This document shows, in pieces, positions 34,786-43,627 of a stretch of DNA of 64,000 nt. The notes beneath the pieces were generated by a model. It worked only from the letters and a program-made list of their open reading frames with translations. It was not told the origin of the DNA and searched no databases. Position 1 is the stretch's first letter. Each line of letters opens with the position of its first letter. Source of the DNA: Pseudarthrobacter enclensis (GTDB taxonomy: Bacteria > Actinomycetota > Actinomycetes > Actinomycetales > Micrococcaceae); assembly GCF_030811655.1 (NCBI RefSeq), contig NZ_JAUSRE010000010.1:101165-165164 (forward strand), written 5' to 3'. Made by a program: the position numbers and the translations under genes.

Positions 34786-36267
34786 ATGACAACGACCATT
34801 GAGCAAGAAACCGAACTTCTTGCCGCCGTTCCTACCGGGCTTCTCATCAACGGTGAGTGGCGCGACGCCGCCTCGGGCAAGACGTTCGACGTCGAGGATC
34901 CCGCCACCGGGAAGGTGCTGCTGAGTATCGCCGACGCCGGTCCCGAGGACGGTGCAGCCGCCCTGGACGCCGCCGCCGCTGCCCAGGAATCCTGGGCGAA
35001 GGTGCCGCCCCGGGAACGCGGCGAAATCCTCCGCCGTGCCTTCGACATGGTGACCGAACGGGCAGAAGACTTCGCCCTCCTGATGACCTTGGAAATGGGC
35101 AAGCCGCTGGCTGAAGCCCGCGGCGAAGTGACTTACGGCGCCGAGTTCCTGCGCTGGTTCTCCGAAGAAGCAGTCCGGGCCTTTGGCCGTTACTCCGTCT
35201 CGCCCGATGGCAAGTCCCGGCTCCTGGTGGCCAAGAAGCCGGTGGGCCCCTGCCTGCTGATCACGCCGTGGAACTTCCCGCTGGCCATGGCCACCCGCAA
35301 GATCGCCCCGGCAGTTGCCGCAGGCTGCACCATGGTGCTGAAGTCCGCGAACCTGACGCCGCTGACGTCCCAGCTGTTCGCCGCCGTCATGCAGGAAGCC
35401 GGCCTGCCCGCCGGTGTCCTCAACGTCATCCCCACCTCCACGGCCGGAGCCACCACCGGGCCCCTGATCAAGGACTCCCGCCTGCGCAAGCTCTCCTTCA
35501 CCGGCTCCACCGAAGTGGGACGCCGACTGCTGGCCGATGCGTCGGAAAACGTTCTGCGGACCTCAATGGAGCTCGGCGGCAACGCCCCGTTCCTGGTGTT
35601 CGAGGACGCCGACCTGGACGCCGCCGTCACCGGCGCCATGGCAGCCAAGCTGCGGAACATGGGCGAGGCCTGCACCGCGGCCAACCGCTTCATCGTCCAT
35701 GAGTCGGTGGCCGGCGAATTCGCCGAGAAATTCGCCGCGAAGATGAAGGAAATGACCACCGCCCGCGGAACCGAGCCCGAGTCCAAGGTGGGCCCGCTGA
35801 TCGACGCCAAGAGCCGGGACAAGGTCCACGAACTCGTCTCCGATGCCCTCGCCTCCGGCGCGAAGGCAGTCCTGGGCGGCGCTCCGGTGGAGGGGCCCGG
35901 CTACTTCTACCAGCCCACCATCCTGTCCGGCGTTTCCGAGGGGACCCGCATCCTTTCCGAGGAAATCTTCGGGCCCGTTGCCCCGATCATCACCTTCAGC
36001 AGCGAGGACGAGGCCGTGCGGCTGGCCAACAACACCGAATACGGCCTGGTGGCCTACGTGTTCACCAAGGACATCAACCGCGGCATCCGGATGGGGGAAA
36101 AACTCGAAACGGGCATGCTCGGCCTGAACGCCGGTGTCATCTCCAACGCGGCCGCACCCTTCGGCGGCGTCAAGCAGTCGGGCCTGGGACGCGAAGGCGG
36201 CCTGGAAGGCATCGAAGAATACCTCTACACCCAGTACATCGGCATCGCCGACCCCTACGCGAGCTAG
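34786..36267 (+). CDS. gabD: NAD(P)-dependent succinate-semialdehyde dehydrogenase
   Basis: This 493-residue aldehyde dehydrogenase oxidises succinate semialdehyde to succinate. The family hallmarks are TPWNFPLAM, SFTGSTEVGRRLL, the catalytic glutamate in MELGGNAPF and the catalytic cysteine in MGEACTAANRF, then EEIFGPVAP. The match is to the GabD branch (LLINGEWRDAASGKTFDVEDPATGKVL). It fits the last oxidation of a 4-hydroxybutyrate pathway. A fragment of a close relative lies at 5579-5690. GGAG precedes the ATG. Confidence 0.93.
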   Translation: MTTTIEQETELLAAVPTGLLINGEWRDAASGKTFDVEDPATGKVLLSIADAGPEDGAAALDAAAAAQESWAKVPPRERGEILRRAFDMVTERAEDFALLMTLEMGKPLAEARGEVTYGAEFLRWFSEEAVRAFGRYSVSPDGKSRLLVAKKPVGPCLLITPWNFPLAMATRKIAPAVAAGCTMVLKSANLTPLTSQLFAAVMQEAGLPAGVLNVIPTSTAGATTGPLIKDSRLRKLSFTGSTEVGRRLLADASENVLRTSMELGGNAPFLVFEDADLDAAVTGAMAAKLRNMGEACTAANRFIVHESVAGEFAEKFAAKMKEMTTARGTEPESKVGPLIDAKSRDKVHELVSDALASGAKAVLGGAPVEGPGYFYQPTILSGVSEGTRILSEEIFGPVAPIITFSSEDEAVRLANNTEYGLVAYVFTKDINRGIRMGEKLETGMLGLNAGVISNAAAPFGGVKQSGLGREGGLEGIEEYLYTQYIGIADPYAS

Positions 36268-36303
36268 CATCCGGCCTGCCCGCAGACCGCAGGCCAACCG
36301 CAA

Positions 36304-36333
36304 GTGCCGGCCGGGAACTTTCCCGGTCGGCAC
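36304..36333 (+). terminator. Hairpin after the succinate-semialdehyde dehydrogenase gene
   Basis: GTGCCGGCCGGGAA and TTCCCGGTCGGCAC form a 14-base stem with one mismatch and a 2-base loop. It lies 37 bases after the stop. There is no T-run, and its position suggests transcription termination. Confidence 0.5.
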
Positions 36334-36522
36334 GTGTGCTGAACTCGGTACAGCGACGCGACTGTAGAAAGGAACGGCCTCGCCACGATCCATGTGCGCC
36401 GGTCCTAGGCCGTCGACGATACCTCAGCCAGATCAACCGATAGTGGGGCACGGGCCGCGGGCCCGGCTCCATCCTGTCAAGCCCGTTGGTTTGATGTGGA
36501 GTTTCCCAACGAAGGAGCCTTG

Positions 36523-38109
36523 ATGTGCGACCGAATCCGTAACGCCGGCATGCACGACCGGATGATGTCTGCCGAGCAGGCCGCTGCTCTGATCAAACCG
36601 GGCATGACGGTGGCCATGAGCGGATTCACCGGCGCCGGGTACCCGAAAGCCGTACCGCAGGCCTTGGCCGCCCGGATGGAGGCCGCGGCTGCCGCGGGCA
36701 GCCCGTTCCGGATCAAAGTCCTCACCGGAGCCTCCACGGCTCCCGAGCTCGACGGTGCTTTGGCGAAGGCCAATGGCATGGAGTTGCGGCTGCCGTACCA
36801 GTCCGACCCCGCACTTCGGGAGCGAATCAACAGCGGTGAAATCGACTACATCGACATGCACCTCAGCCACGTTGCCCAGCACACCTGGTCCGGGTATTTC
36901 GGCAAGATTGACCTTGCAGTGGTTGAGGTCGCGGGCATTCTGGAGGACGGACGGTTAGTACCCTCCTCCTCGGTCGGAAACAACAAGACCTGGCTCGAAC
37001 AGGCAGACCAGGTCATCCTCGAAGTCAATGCCTTTCAACCAGCCGGACTCGAAGGCATGCACGACATCTATTACGGCACGGCCCTGCCCCCGGAGCGGAA
37101 ACCCATACCGCTGACGGCACCGGATGAACGCATCGGCGAAGCGTATTTGCACGTGGATCCCGCCAAAGTCGTCGCCGTCGTTACCACCGACGCACCTGAC
37201 CGAAATTCCCCTTTCACCGCCCCCGATGAAGCCTCCCGGAGTATCGCGGTCCACCTGCTGGACTTCTTCGGACATGAGATCAAACGGGGCAGGCTGGGCC
37301 GGAACCTGCTCCCGCTTCAATCTGGGGTGGGTAACATCGCCAACGCCGTACTCGCGGCTCTCTCCGAGGGTGGTTACGAAGGGCTTACCGCCTATACCGA
37401 AGTCATCCAGGACGGCATGCTTGACCTGATTCGCACAGGCGTGCTGAAGATGGCCTCGGCCACGTCTTTCTCACTCAGTGCCGCGGGCGTACAGGAATTC
37501 AAAGACAACATCGACTTCTACCGCACCCGGATCCTGCTGCGTACCCAGGAAATCTCCAACCACCCTGAGCTCATTCGCCGCCTTGGTGTCCTCGCCATGA
37601 ACGGCATGATCGAAGCCGACATCTACGGCAACGTCAATTCCACCCATATCGCCGGAAGTAAAGTCATGAACGGAATTGGCGGCTCCGGGGACTTCGCCCG
37701 AAACGGTTCAATTTCCATTTTCATGTCACCCAGCACCGCCAAAAATGGCGGACTATCAAGCATCGTGCCCATGGTCAGCCACGTCGACCACACCGAACAT
37801 GACACAATGATCATCGTCACCGAACAAGGCCTTGCTGACCTACGCGGGCTCGCACCCAAGCAGCGCGCGCAACTCATTATCGACCGGTGCGCGCACCCCC
37901 TTTACCGGCCCATGCTCCAGGACTACTACGACCGCGCCAGACGTGAGAGCTACGGGCAACATTCCCCCCACCTTCTCGCCGAAGCGCTTTCCTGGCATGA
38001 CAGGTTTGTTGAAACCGGCACCATGCACACATTTCCGACCATCAACCAGCCTTCCCGCTCTCCCGATAGCGGATTGCCTGAGCTGCCCGGGAGTCTGTTG
38101 GGAACCTAA
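36523..38109 (+). CDS. Acetyl-CoA hydrolase/transferase-family CoA-transferase
   Basis: This 528-residue enzyme is of the succinyl-CoA:acetate/4-hydroxybutyrate CoA-transferase family. Recognisable segments are GMTVAMSGFTGAGYPKAVP, AYTEVIQDGMLDLI (with the catalytic glutamate), NSTHIAGSKVMNGIGGSGDFARN and GLADLRGLAPKQRA. It could activate 4-hydroxybutyrate or exchange CoA between succinate and acetate. ATG 36523 is preferred, because AAGGAG lies five bases upstream. It follows the dehydrogenase in the same direction but after a terminator-like hairpin. Confidence 0.9.
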   Translation: MCDRIRNAGMHDRMMSAEQAAALIKPGMTVAMSGFTGAGYPKAVPQALAARMEAAAAAGSPFRIKVLTGASTAPELDGALAKANGMELRLPYQSDPALRERINSGEIDYIDMHLSHVAQHTWSGYFGKIDLAVVEVAGILEDGRLVPSSSVGNNKTWLEQADQVILEVNAFQPAGLEGMHDIYYGTALPPERKPIPLTAPDERIGEAYLHVDPAKVVAVVTTDAPDRNSPFTAPDEASRSIAVHLLDFFGHEIKRGRLGRNLLPLQSGVGNIANAVLAALSEGGYEGLTAYTEVIQDGMLDLIRTGVLKMASATSFSLSAAGVQEFKDNIDFYRTRILLRTQEISNHPELIRRLGVLAMNGMIEADIYGNVNSTHIAGSKVMNGIGGSGDFARNGSISIFMSPSTAKNGGLSSIVPMVSHVDHTEHDTMIIVTEQGLADLRGLAPKQRAQLIIDRCAHPLYRPMLQDYYDRARRESYGQHSPHLLAEALSWHDRFVETGTMHTFPTINQPSRSPDSGLPELPGSLLGT

Positions 38110-38288
38110 CAGTGTCACCATGAGCAGCCATACTCGTATTTGAGCCCCGATCACTCGCACCTCGGCCACCGCGTGAGACTTCAAAATGTCAGCCTAATTT
38201 CTTGTCGTCGCCGTCCCGAATGGTGGAACTTCGTGGATCGGGATTTTGCAGAATCAGGCTCGGAGTTCGTGGGATTGAGGGCTACTTA

Positions 38289-38510
38289 TCAGTCATCATG
38301 GGAAGCGGATCGCGGATCCCTCGCGGAGACTAGGACATGCACGTCGTCGATTTCGTGTACGAGGCGTCGACCTGCTCCGCGATCGAGCCAAATCCAGAAG
38401 GCTGAGCCGTCGGGCATCCAGGTGTCGATAACGCCGCCACCTAGATGTTGGCCGTGGGCCATTAATTGAACATGGCTTCCTTCTGGAATTGCCTCGGGGT
38501 TAGCTCTCAT
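38289..38510 (-). CDS. Small unknown protein, 73 residues
   Basis: The product begins MRANPEAIPEGSHVQLMAHGQHLGGG and contains WMPDGSAFWIWLDRGAGRRLVHEIDDVHV, a compact beta-rich domain of unknown function. GGGAAGG lies seven bases before the ATG. The frame is open upstream to 38822 but without coding character. It is divergent from the OhrR/MarR gene, with the double operator between them. Confidence 0.6.
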   Translation of the reverse strand: MRANPEAIPEGSHVQLMAHGQHLGGGVIDTWMPDGSAFWIWLDRGAGRRLVHEIDDVHVLVSARDPRSASHDD

Positions 38511-38813
38511 TGCTTCACCTTCCCTCTTGTGGCCGCGCTGAACGATTGAATAAGACAGGCCCACACTAACCACAAGGGCCACTTCAGGGCCCGATGCCGC
38601 TGCGAAGGATTCTGGACCAGCGCATGGTGCCTTCAAGTAGGCGGCTGTGCTCAGTGCACCAACCGGAGTTAGGAGAAATTCCGATGCCCGGATGCGCCAC
38701 TTTGCCGACCGCCGGCACGGCGCGAAGAGACCAGACAGGGGATTCCACCTCGACAGGCCCATATTGGGGGATAGCGCCTGCCGAGATGGAACTAATCGCA
38801 AATATATCATAGA

Positions 38814-38840
38814 TTCGTCCACGAACTATTCATGCACGAA
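38814..38840. promoter_or_regulatory. Double operator upstream of the OhrR/MarR gene
   Basis: Two 12-base palindromes of the form TTCGT-N2-ACGAA lie 15 bases centre to centre: TTCGTCCACGAA (38814-38825) and TTCATGCACGAA (38829-38840). The same pair, preceded by the same TATCATAGA sequence, occurs in reverse at 48176-48202. It is the likely binding site of the OhrR-type protein encoded at 38900. Confidence 0.65.
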
Positions 38841-38899
38841 ATATCCCATCGCGCTGGTGATTTCACCGTTGACGAACCCGCGCAGTTACCATTGCAGTC

Positions 38900-39352
38900 A
38901 TGACTTCCCCTTCAGGGAGCGAAGATGATCTTCTGCTCGAGCGGCAGCTATGTTTCGCGCTGTCCGTCGCTGCGCGGACTGTCATCAACGCCTACACGCC
39001 CCTGCTGGAGCAACTGAACCTCACGCATCCGCAATACCTCGTGATGCTCGCCCTGTGGCAGGAAAGCCCGCGCACGGTAAAGGAACTTAGCCAGACGCTA
39101 CTGCTTGGATCCGCAACCCTTTCTCCATTACTCAAGCGGCTCGAAGGGCACGGGTACCTCACCCGTGAACGGGCCGAGGGAAATGAACGATCCCTTGCGG
39201 TTGCGCTGACCCCTGAGGGGGCGGCGCTGCGGGACAAGGCTCTTACCGTGCCCGGCGCGATCCTGGATACCTTGGGCCTCACCAGGGCCGAGGCCGAAGA
39301 CCTCCAGGAGCGTATGACCCGGCTGGCCTACTCAGCCCGGATCCAACACTAA
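38900..39352 (+). CDS. OhrR-like MarR-family regulator
   Basis: This 150-residue winged-helix repressor has an N-terminal ERQLC(18)FALSVAART motif with the single reactive cysteine of OhrR-type peroxide sensors. The DNA-binding part follows (TVKELSQTLLLGSATLSPLLKRLEGHGYLTRERAEGNERSL). It probably senses organic hydroperoxides or electrophiles. A relative lies in pieces at 47126-47920. The double palindrome at 38814-38840 is a likely autoregulatory site. Confidence 0.87.
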   Translation: MTSPSGSEDDLLLERQLCFALSVAARTVINAYTPLLEQLNLTHPQYLVMLALWQESPRTVKELSQTLLLGSATLSPLLKRLEGHGYLTRERAEGNERSLAVALTPEGAALRDKALTVPGAILDTLGLTRAEAEDLQERMTRLAYSARIQH

Positions 39353-39445
39353 CGATCCGGGGGGCCGTGCCTAAAGTCCTTCGGCCTGCCGTGAAATGGA
39401 CATCTATCTTCCTTTTCAGCCTTCCCTGATCGTTAGTCTGGCAGC

Positions 39446-40066
39446 ATGCGAACTGATTTCAGTCCCTCAGGCACGTCCGCCCGTGATTTCTACCGGCTGC
39501 TCACCGCGGTGGTGGTGCCCCGGCCCATCGCCTGGGTTTCGAGCGTCTCTCCCGAGGGCATCGACAACCTGGCACCACACTCCTTTTTTACGGTCGCTTC
39601 AACGAATCCGCCCATCGTGCAGTTCACCTCGGTGGGCGAGAAGGATTCGCTCCGCAACATCACGGCATCGGGGGAATTCGTGGTCAACCTGGCCCCGGCC
39701 GCACTTCTGGAGGAGGTCAACGCCACCGGAACCAATTTCCCGCCGGAGATCAGCGAGTTCGACGCCGCCGGCCTGACCCGGGAGCAGAGCCTCACCGTGG
39801 CCGCCCCCCGGGTCAAGGAATCACCGGCGGTGCTTGAATGCCGTCTCCACTCCGTGCTGCCGATAGGGGACTCGACCCTGGTTTTCGGCGAAGTCACCCA
39901 TGCCGCCGTGAGCGATGCCGTGCTGGACGGCAGCCACCCGCGCATCGACCTGCTGGAGCCACTGGCCCGGCTGGGCCTGGATGAGTGGGGTACCCTCGGC
40001 GAAATCCAGGACCTCGGCCGGATCCGGCTGAAGGACTGGCCGGGCGATTTCCGGCCCAAGGACTAG
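39446..40066 (+). CDS. Flavin reductase-like FMN-binding split-barrel protein
   Basis: This 206-residue protein of the flavin-reductase/DIM6-NTAB family has PRPIAWVSSVSPEGIDNLAPHSFFTVAS and PPIVQFTSVGEKDSLRNI, the FMN-contacting segments. It may use NAD(P)H to reduce flavin or act as a flavin-dependent oxidoreductase. It lies downstream of the OhrR-type gene and ends in a 20-base palindrome. Confidence 0.88.
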   Translation: MRTDFSPSGTSARDFYRLLTAVVVPRPIAWVSSVSPEGIDNLAPHSFFTVASTNPPIVQFTSVGEKDSLRNITASGEFVVNLAPAALLEEVNATGTNFPPEISEFDAAGLTREQSLTVAAPRVKESPAVLECRLHSVLPIGDSTLVFGEVTHAAVSDAVLDGSHPRIDLLEPLARLGLDEWGTLGEIQDLGRIRLKDWPGDFRPKD

Positions 40067-40084
40067 GGCGGGCCGGCCCGCCCT
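40065..40084. terminator. Perfect 20-base palindrome between convergent genes
   Basis: AGGGCGGGCCGGCCCGCCCT is fully self-complementary and overlaps the flavin-reductase stop codon. A second stem-like GGACG ... CGTCC block and opposing AAAGG/CCTTT-like tracts follow before the convergent transporter gene ends. The whole region (40065-40150) probably terminates transcription from both sides. Confidence 0.55.
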
Positions 40085-40160
40085 GCCCGTGCAAGGGGAA
40101 AGGCAAAGGAAAATGGACGCCCCGGCGAGGACGTCCCTTTCCCTTGTCCGCCCGGGGCTC

Positions 40161-41543
40161 TTAGCCGAGGCCGAGCTGGACGAAGACGAACCAGACGAGC
40201 AGCGGCACCGCACCGATCATCGCGATGGCCCACAGCAGCAGTGCACGGAAGAACATCCGCTCGTCCTTGGGCTGGGCGCTGGCCATCAGCAGGGCGCCGC
40301 TGGTGGACATGGGGCTGACGTCAACCACGGAGGAGCTGATGGCGATGGCCGTCACCACTCCCACGGGGGTGAGCAGCGGGTCCATGGCGATGGGCACGAC
40401 CACCGGGCTGATGACACCGAGGGTTCCGGTGGTGGAGGCAAAAGCTGACACGATGGCCACCACGTAGCTGGCGATCAGCGCCGCGAGGGAACTGTTGCCC
40501 AGGCCCGCGATGCCTTCCTGGAGTTCCTTCAGCGCGCCCATCTTCTCCAGCATGCCCACGTAGGTGACGATGCCGGTGACCAGGATGATGGCCGACCACG
40601 GCATGCTTTCCACCGCCGGCTTCTGCACGTTGGAGTCCAGGACGATCAGGACCGCGGCGATGACCAGCGAGGCGACTCCCACATCGAGTCCCAGGACGGT
40701 GGTGAGCACCAGCAGGGAGGCGATGCCCACCAGCGTGAGGATACGCATGGGGGTTGCGGCCACCTTCACCGGGCCGGTTTTGGTTCCGGTGGCCACAATG
40801 GTCTGTGCCGGTGCGGTGAGGACGGCCGTTCCGGCGCCGCCGGGACCCGAAACACTGCCGCTTGAGGGGGCGTCAGCGCCGTCGTCGTTCTTCATGGCAT
40901 TGCCGGCGTCCGCCTGACGCGCCTCCGCCTTGGCTGCCCGGCGCTTCATGATGGCCTGCACCAGGGCGTAGGCGATCACGGCCAGGACGGCGTTGAAGAC
41001 GAAGCAGTACGCGTAGAGCTTGAATGAATCATCCGAGGCTCCGGCGCCGTCCAGCATTTTGTTGCCCAGGACGCCGAAGGGGTTGACGGGAGAGAAGGCG
41101 CCGGCGTTCGCGCCCTGGACGATGACCAGGCCCATGGCCAGGGTGCTGATGCCGAACCGCGCGCCCAGCGCCAGGCCCACCGGGGCAACGATGGCGATGG
41201 CGGCCGGCGTGAAGGCGCCGGCGGAGGCAAGGGCTGCTGTCAGCAGGAACATCAGGATGGGGACCAGGATCTTCCGGTCGCCGGCGAGACGTTCTGCCCA
41301 GTAGGCCAGCAGATCGATGGTGCCGTTGATCCGCACAATGGCGAAGAGCAGGGTGGCGCCGACCAGGATGAAGAACAGTCCGGCGGGGAACTGCCCGATG
41401 ACATCCTTGATGGACATCCCGGCCAGGAGGGTGCCGACGCCGAATGCGGCGACCGTGGCCAGCAGGCCGGCGTTGATCTTGGTAAAGGAGCCGACGGCGA
41501 AGGCCGCCACCAGCACCAGGAACGCGATGAGTGAAAGTGACAT
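40161..41543 (-). CDS. Dicarboxylate transporter (MatC/SLC13/IT-superfamily-like)
   Basis: This 460-residue membrane protein has 11-12 helices split by a long soluble loop (about 210-245). The two halves each carry the conserved hairpin regions of the ion-transporter superfamily (FTPAAIAIVAPVGLALG; SAFASTTGTLGVISPVVVPIA; SSSVVDVSPMSTSGALL). By operon context with a maleate isomerase it probably imports maleate or a related C4 diacid. It is followed by the bidirectional terminator region. Confidence 0.86.
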   Translation of the reverse strand: MSLSLIAFLVLVAAFAVGSFTKINAGLLATVAAFGVGTLLAGMSIKDVIGQFPAGLFFILVGATLLFAIVRINGTIDLLAYWAERLAGDRKILVPILMFLLTAALASAGAFTPAAIAIVAPVGLALGARFGISTLAMGLVIVQGANAGAFSPVNPFGVLGNKMLDGAGASDDSFKLYAYCFVFNAVLAVIAYALVQAIMKRRAAKAEARQADAGNAMKNDDGADAPSSGSVSGPGGAGTAVLTAPAQTIVATGTKTGPVKVAATPMRILTLVGIASLLVLTTVLGLDVGVASLVIAAVLIVLDSNVQKPAVESMPWSAIILVTGIVTYVGMLEKMGALKELQEGIAGLGNSSLAALIASYVVAIVSAFASTTGTLGVISPVVVPIAMDPLLTPVGVVTAIAISSSVVDVSPMSTSGALLMASAQPKDERMFFRALLLWAIAMIGAVPLLVWFVFVQLGLG

Positions 41544-41555
41544 GGTGCCCGCCGC

Positions 41556-42374
41556 CTACGTGTGGGCCACGGTCCGGGCGCCGGCGCCGGACAGCAGGCT
41601 GCCCGCCCCAGTGATGGCAGGCTTGTGGCCCAGGGCTTTGAGGATCTCGTAGGTGGTGGCCGTGGCCGCCGTGATGACCGGGAGGCCCAGCTCGTCCTCC
41701 ACTGCCTGGACGGCGGCGAGTGAGGGCATCTGGACACAGGCAGAAAGGACGACGGCGTCGGCACCTTCGCGCTGCAGGCTGCGGGCCAGCGCGGGGAGGT
41801 TCTGCGGGTCAAGGCAGCCGACTTCGAGGTTGTCCGCTACTTCGAGGCTGATGGCATCCAGCACGGTGATGCCCGAGCCCTCGATGTAGTCCACCACCAT
41901 CTTGGTCAGCGGCTTCATGTAGGGGGTGATCATGGCGACCTTCCGGGCGCCGATTTCGTGCAGGGTGCGGACCAGGGCACCCGCACTGCTGGTGACCGGA
42001 GCCGGGTGTCCGTTGCCGGCGGCGGCGTCCGCAATGACCTTTTCGGAGCCCTCGTGGGCTTCGGGGCCCTGGGCCATGACAGCCACCAGGCAGGCGTAGG
42101 CGATGACGTCCACGTCGGCGTCGGAGACCGCTTCGGCGCACTGCGCTGCCTTGCCCACCATGGCCAGCAGTTCTTCCCTGGTGACCTTCTTCATGCCGGC
42201 GCGGGCCGAGTGGAAGGTGTACTTGTGGCCGGTGGCCTCGGCCTGGCGCCGGAACAGTTCCGGCAGTTCGGTCTCCATGGTGGTGTTGGAGCTGGGGACG
42301 ATCAGTCCAACCCGGCTCATCCCGGGGCGCTTGGGCTCGGGGGCTGTTTCACAGGTGATTGCGGGGGTGCTCAT
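41556..42374 (-). CDS. Maleate cis-trans isomerase-like Asp/Glu racemase-fold enzyme
   Basis: This 272-residue cofactor-free isomerase has the two catalytic cysteines of the racemase fold: C95 in IAYACLVAVMAQG and C213 in VVLSACVQMPSL. GLIVPSSNTTMETE is the substrate-binding N-terminus typical of maleate isomerases. It would convert maleate to fumarate. It is first in an operon with the dicarboxylate transporter, divergent from an IclR regulator. Confidence 0.88.
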   Translation of the reverse strand: MSTPAITCETAPEPKRPGMSRVGLIVPSSNTTMETELPELFRRQAEATGHKYTFHSARAGMKKVTREELLAMVGKAAQCAEAVSDADVDVIAYACLVAVMAQGPEAHEGSEKVIADAAAGNGHPAPVTSSAGALVRTLHEIGARKVAMITPYMKPLTKMVVDYIEGSGITVLDAISLEVADNLEVGCLDPQNLPALARSLQREGADAVVLSACVQMPSLAAVQAVEDELGLPVITAATATTYEILKALGHKPAITGAGSLLSGAGARTVAHT

Positions 42375-42411
42375 GGATTCTCCACGTCGTTGTGTTGGGG
42401 ATTTGCGAGTA

Positions 42412-42447
42412 AACCCATAAAGTGGGTTCTAATCCCATGATGTGGGT
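42412..42447. promoter_or_regulatory. Tandem IclR operator of the maleate module
   Basis: AACCCA-TAAAG-TGGGTT (42412-42428) and TCCCA-TGATG-TGGGT (42433-42447) are two inverted repeats with 5-base spacers and centres 20 bases apart. They lie between the divergent isomerase and IclR genes. A weaker third copy (ACCC-TGAT-GGGA) follows at about 42450-42460. Confidence 0.68.
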
Positions 42448-42543
42448 CACCCTGATGGGATGTCAAATGGATCACACGCTGGGACGGCTCCCTGCTCACT
42501 AAGCTGGAGGCTGGCGAAAACAGATTGAAAGGGTGTTCGGACA

Positions 42544-43329
42544 GTGGCCAAGGAACCGGGAGCTGGGGCCTCGCCCCTGTTGGTCCTGCACAAGGTGGCG
42601 GAGATTCTGGACTGCTTTTCCGTGGAGGAGCCCGAGCCCACGCTGCAGCAGATCATCCGCAAAACCGGGCTGCCGTCCAGCACCTGCCAGCGGTTGGTCC
42701 AGAACATGCTCCGCGAGGGATTCCTGGACCGCGACGGCGACCGGTACCGCATCGGCATCGGCCTGGTCCGCTGGGCTACCCCCGGGACGTTCGGGCTGGA
42801 CGTGGTCCGGCTGGTGAAGCCGGTCCTGCAGCAGCTGCGCGACGAAACCGGCGAAACTGCCTGCCTGTACGCCCGGGACGGGGCCTTCCGGACCATCGTA
42901 GCCGTGGCCGAGACGCGGCACGTGGTGATGCGGCCGTTCATGGTGGGCATGGTCATGCCACTCCATGCAGGCGCCCCCGGCAAGGTGTTCCTGGCATTCG
43001 ACCCCGGAGCCTGGGACGCCTTGGACCAGCAGGGGCTCGAGGGCTTTACGGCCGATACGCCGGTGTCAATGGAGACGCTCAGGCAGCAGGCGGCCGTTGC
43101 ACGCGAGCAGGGTTTCTTTGCGGCCTTCGGGGAACGCAACCAGGACGTGGGCTCCATCAGCGCGCCCGTCTTCGACCATACTGGACGGCTTGCATGCGCC
43201 GTGGGCCTGGGGTTCCCTACCCAGCGGATCGGGCCCGCCGACGTTGAACGGCTGGGGCCGGTGGTGGCCCGGGCGGGACTGGAAGCCAGCCGTGCATTGG
43301 GGTACGACAGCAGCCACGCCGCAGACTGA
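42544..43329 (+). CDS. IclR-type regulator of the maleate module
   Basis: This 261-residue regulator has winged helix LVLHKVAEILDCFSVEEPEPTLQQIIRKTGLPSSTCQRLVQNMLREGF and an effector domain (ETACLYARDGAFRTIVAVAETRHVV, LHAGAPGKVFLAF). It starts with GTG. It probably controls the divergent isomerase-transporter pair and itself through the tandem palindromes at 42412-42447. Confidence 0.9.
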   Translation: MAKEPGAGASPLLVLHKVAEILDCFSVEEPEPTLQQIIRKTGLPSSTCQRLVQNMLREGFLDRDGDRYRIGIGLVRWATPGTFGLDVVRLVKPVLQQLRDETGETACLYARDGAFRTIVAVAETRHVVMRPFMVGMVMPLHAGAPGKVFLAFDPGAWDALDQQGLEGFTADTPVSMETLRQQAAVAREQGFFAAFGERNQDVGSISAPVFDHTGRLACAVGLGFPTQRIGPADVERLGPVVARAGLEASRALGYDSSHAAD

Positions 43330-43512
43330 GCCCGAAGGTCGGCCAGCCTGACCCCCAGCTGGGCCAAAGCCTTTTTGTGAGTCCCAAGCGACCGCATTGT
43401 CAGATAAGTGCGGACCAAATATTTCTTCCCCCGGGCGCCGAAAGCAGCGAGCTATGGCGACAGCCAAGGAAACGGGCAGGGACGTCACGGCCGGCATCTA
43501 CGGTCGAGGTCA

Positions 43513-43566
43513 TTTTGTAGCCATCGCTCCAAAGATCACGGGCGCTGTCGTGGCTTGGCTACAAAA
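43513..43566. promoter_or_regulatory. 11-base inverted repeat upstream of bioY
   Basis: TTTTGTAGCCA (43513-43523) and TGGCTACAAAA (43556-43566) are perfect inverted copies separated by 32 bases, and end 61 bases before the bioY start. The same 11-mer occurs once more at 51557-51567 before a toxin-antitoxin-like pair. It could be a regulator site pair or the ends of a tiny element. Confidence 0.55.
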
Positions 43567-43627
43567 GGCCGTAGGTGGGCGCTGTGTAGCGTTCTATCGA
43601 GAACGCCGCCCAGGACCAGGAGAAACT

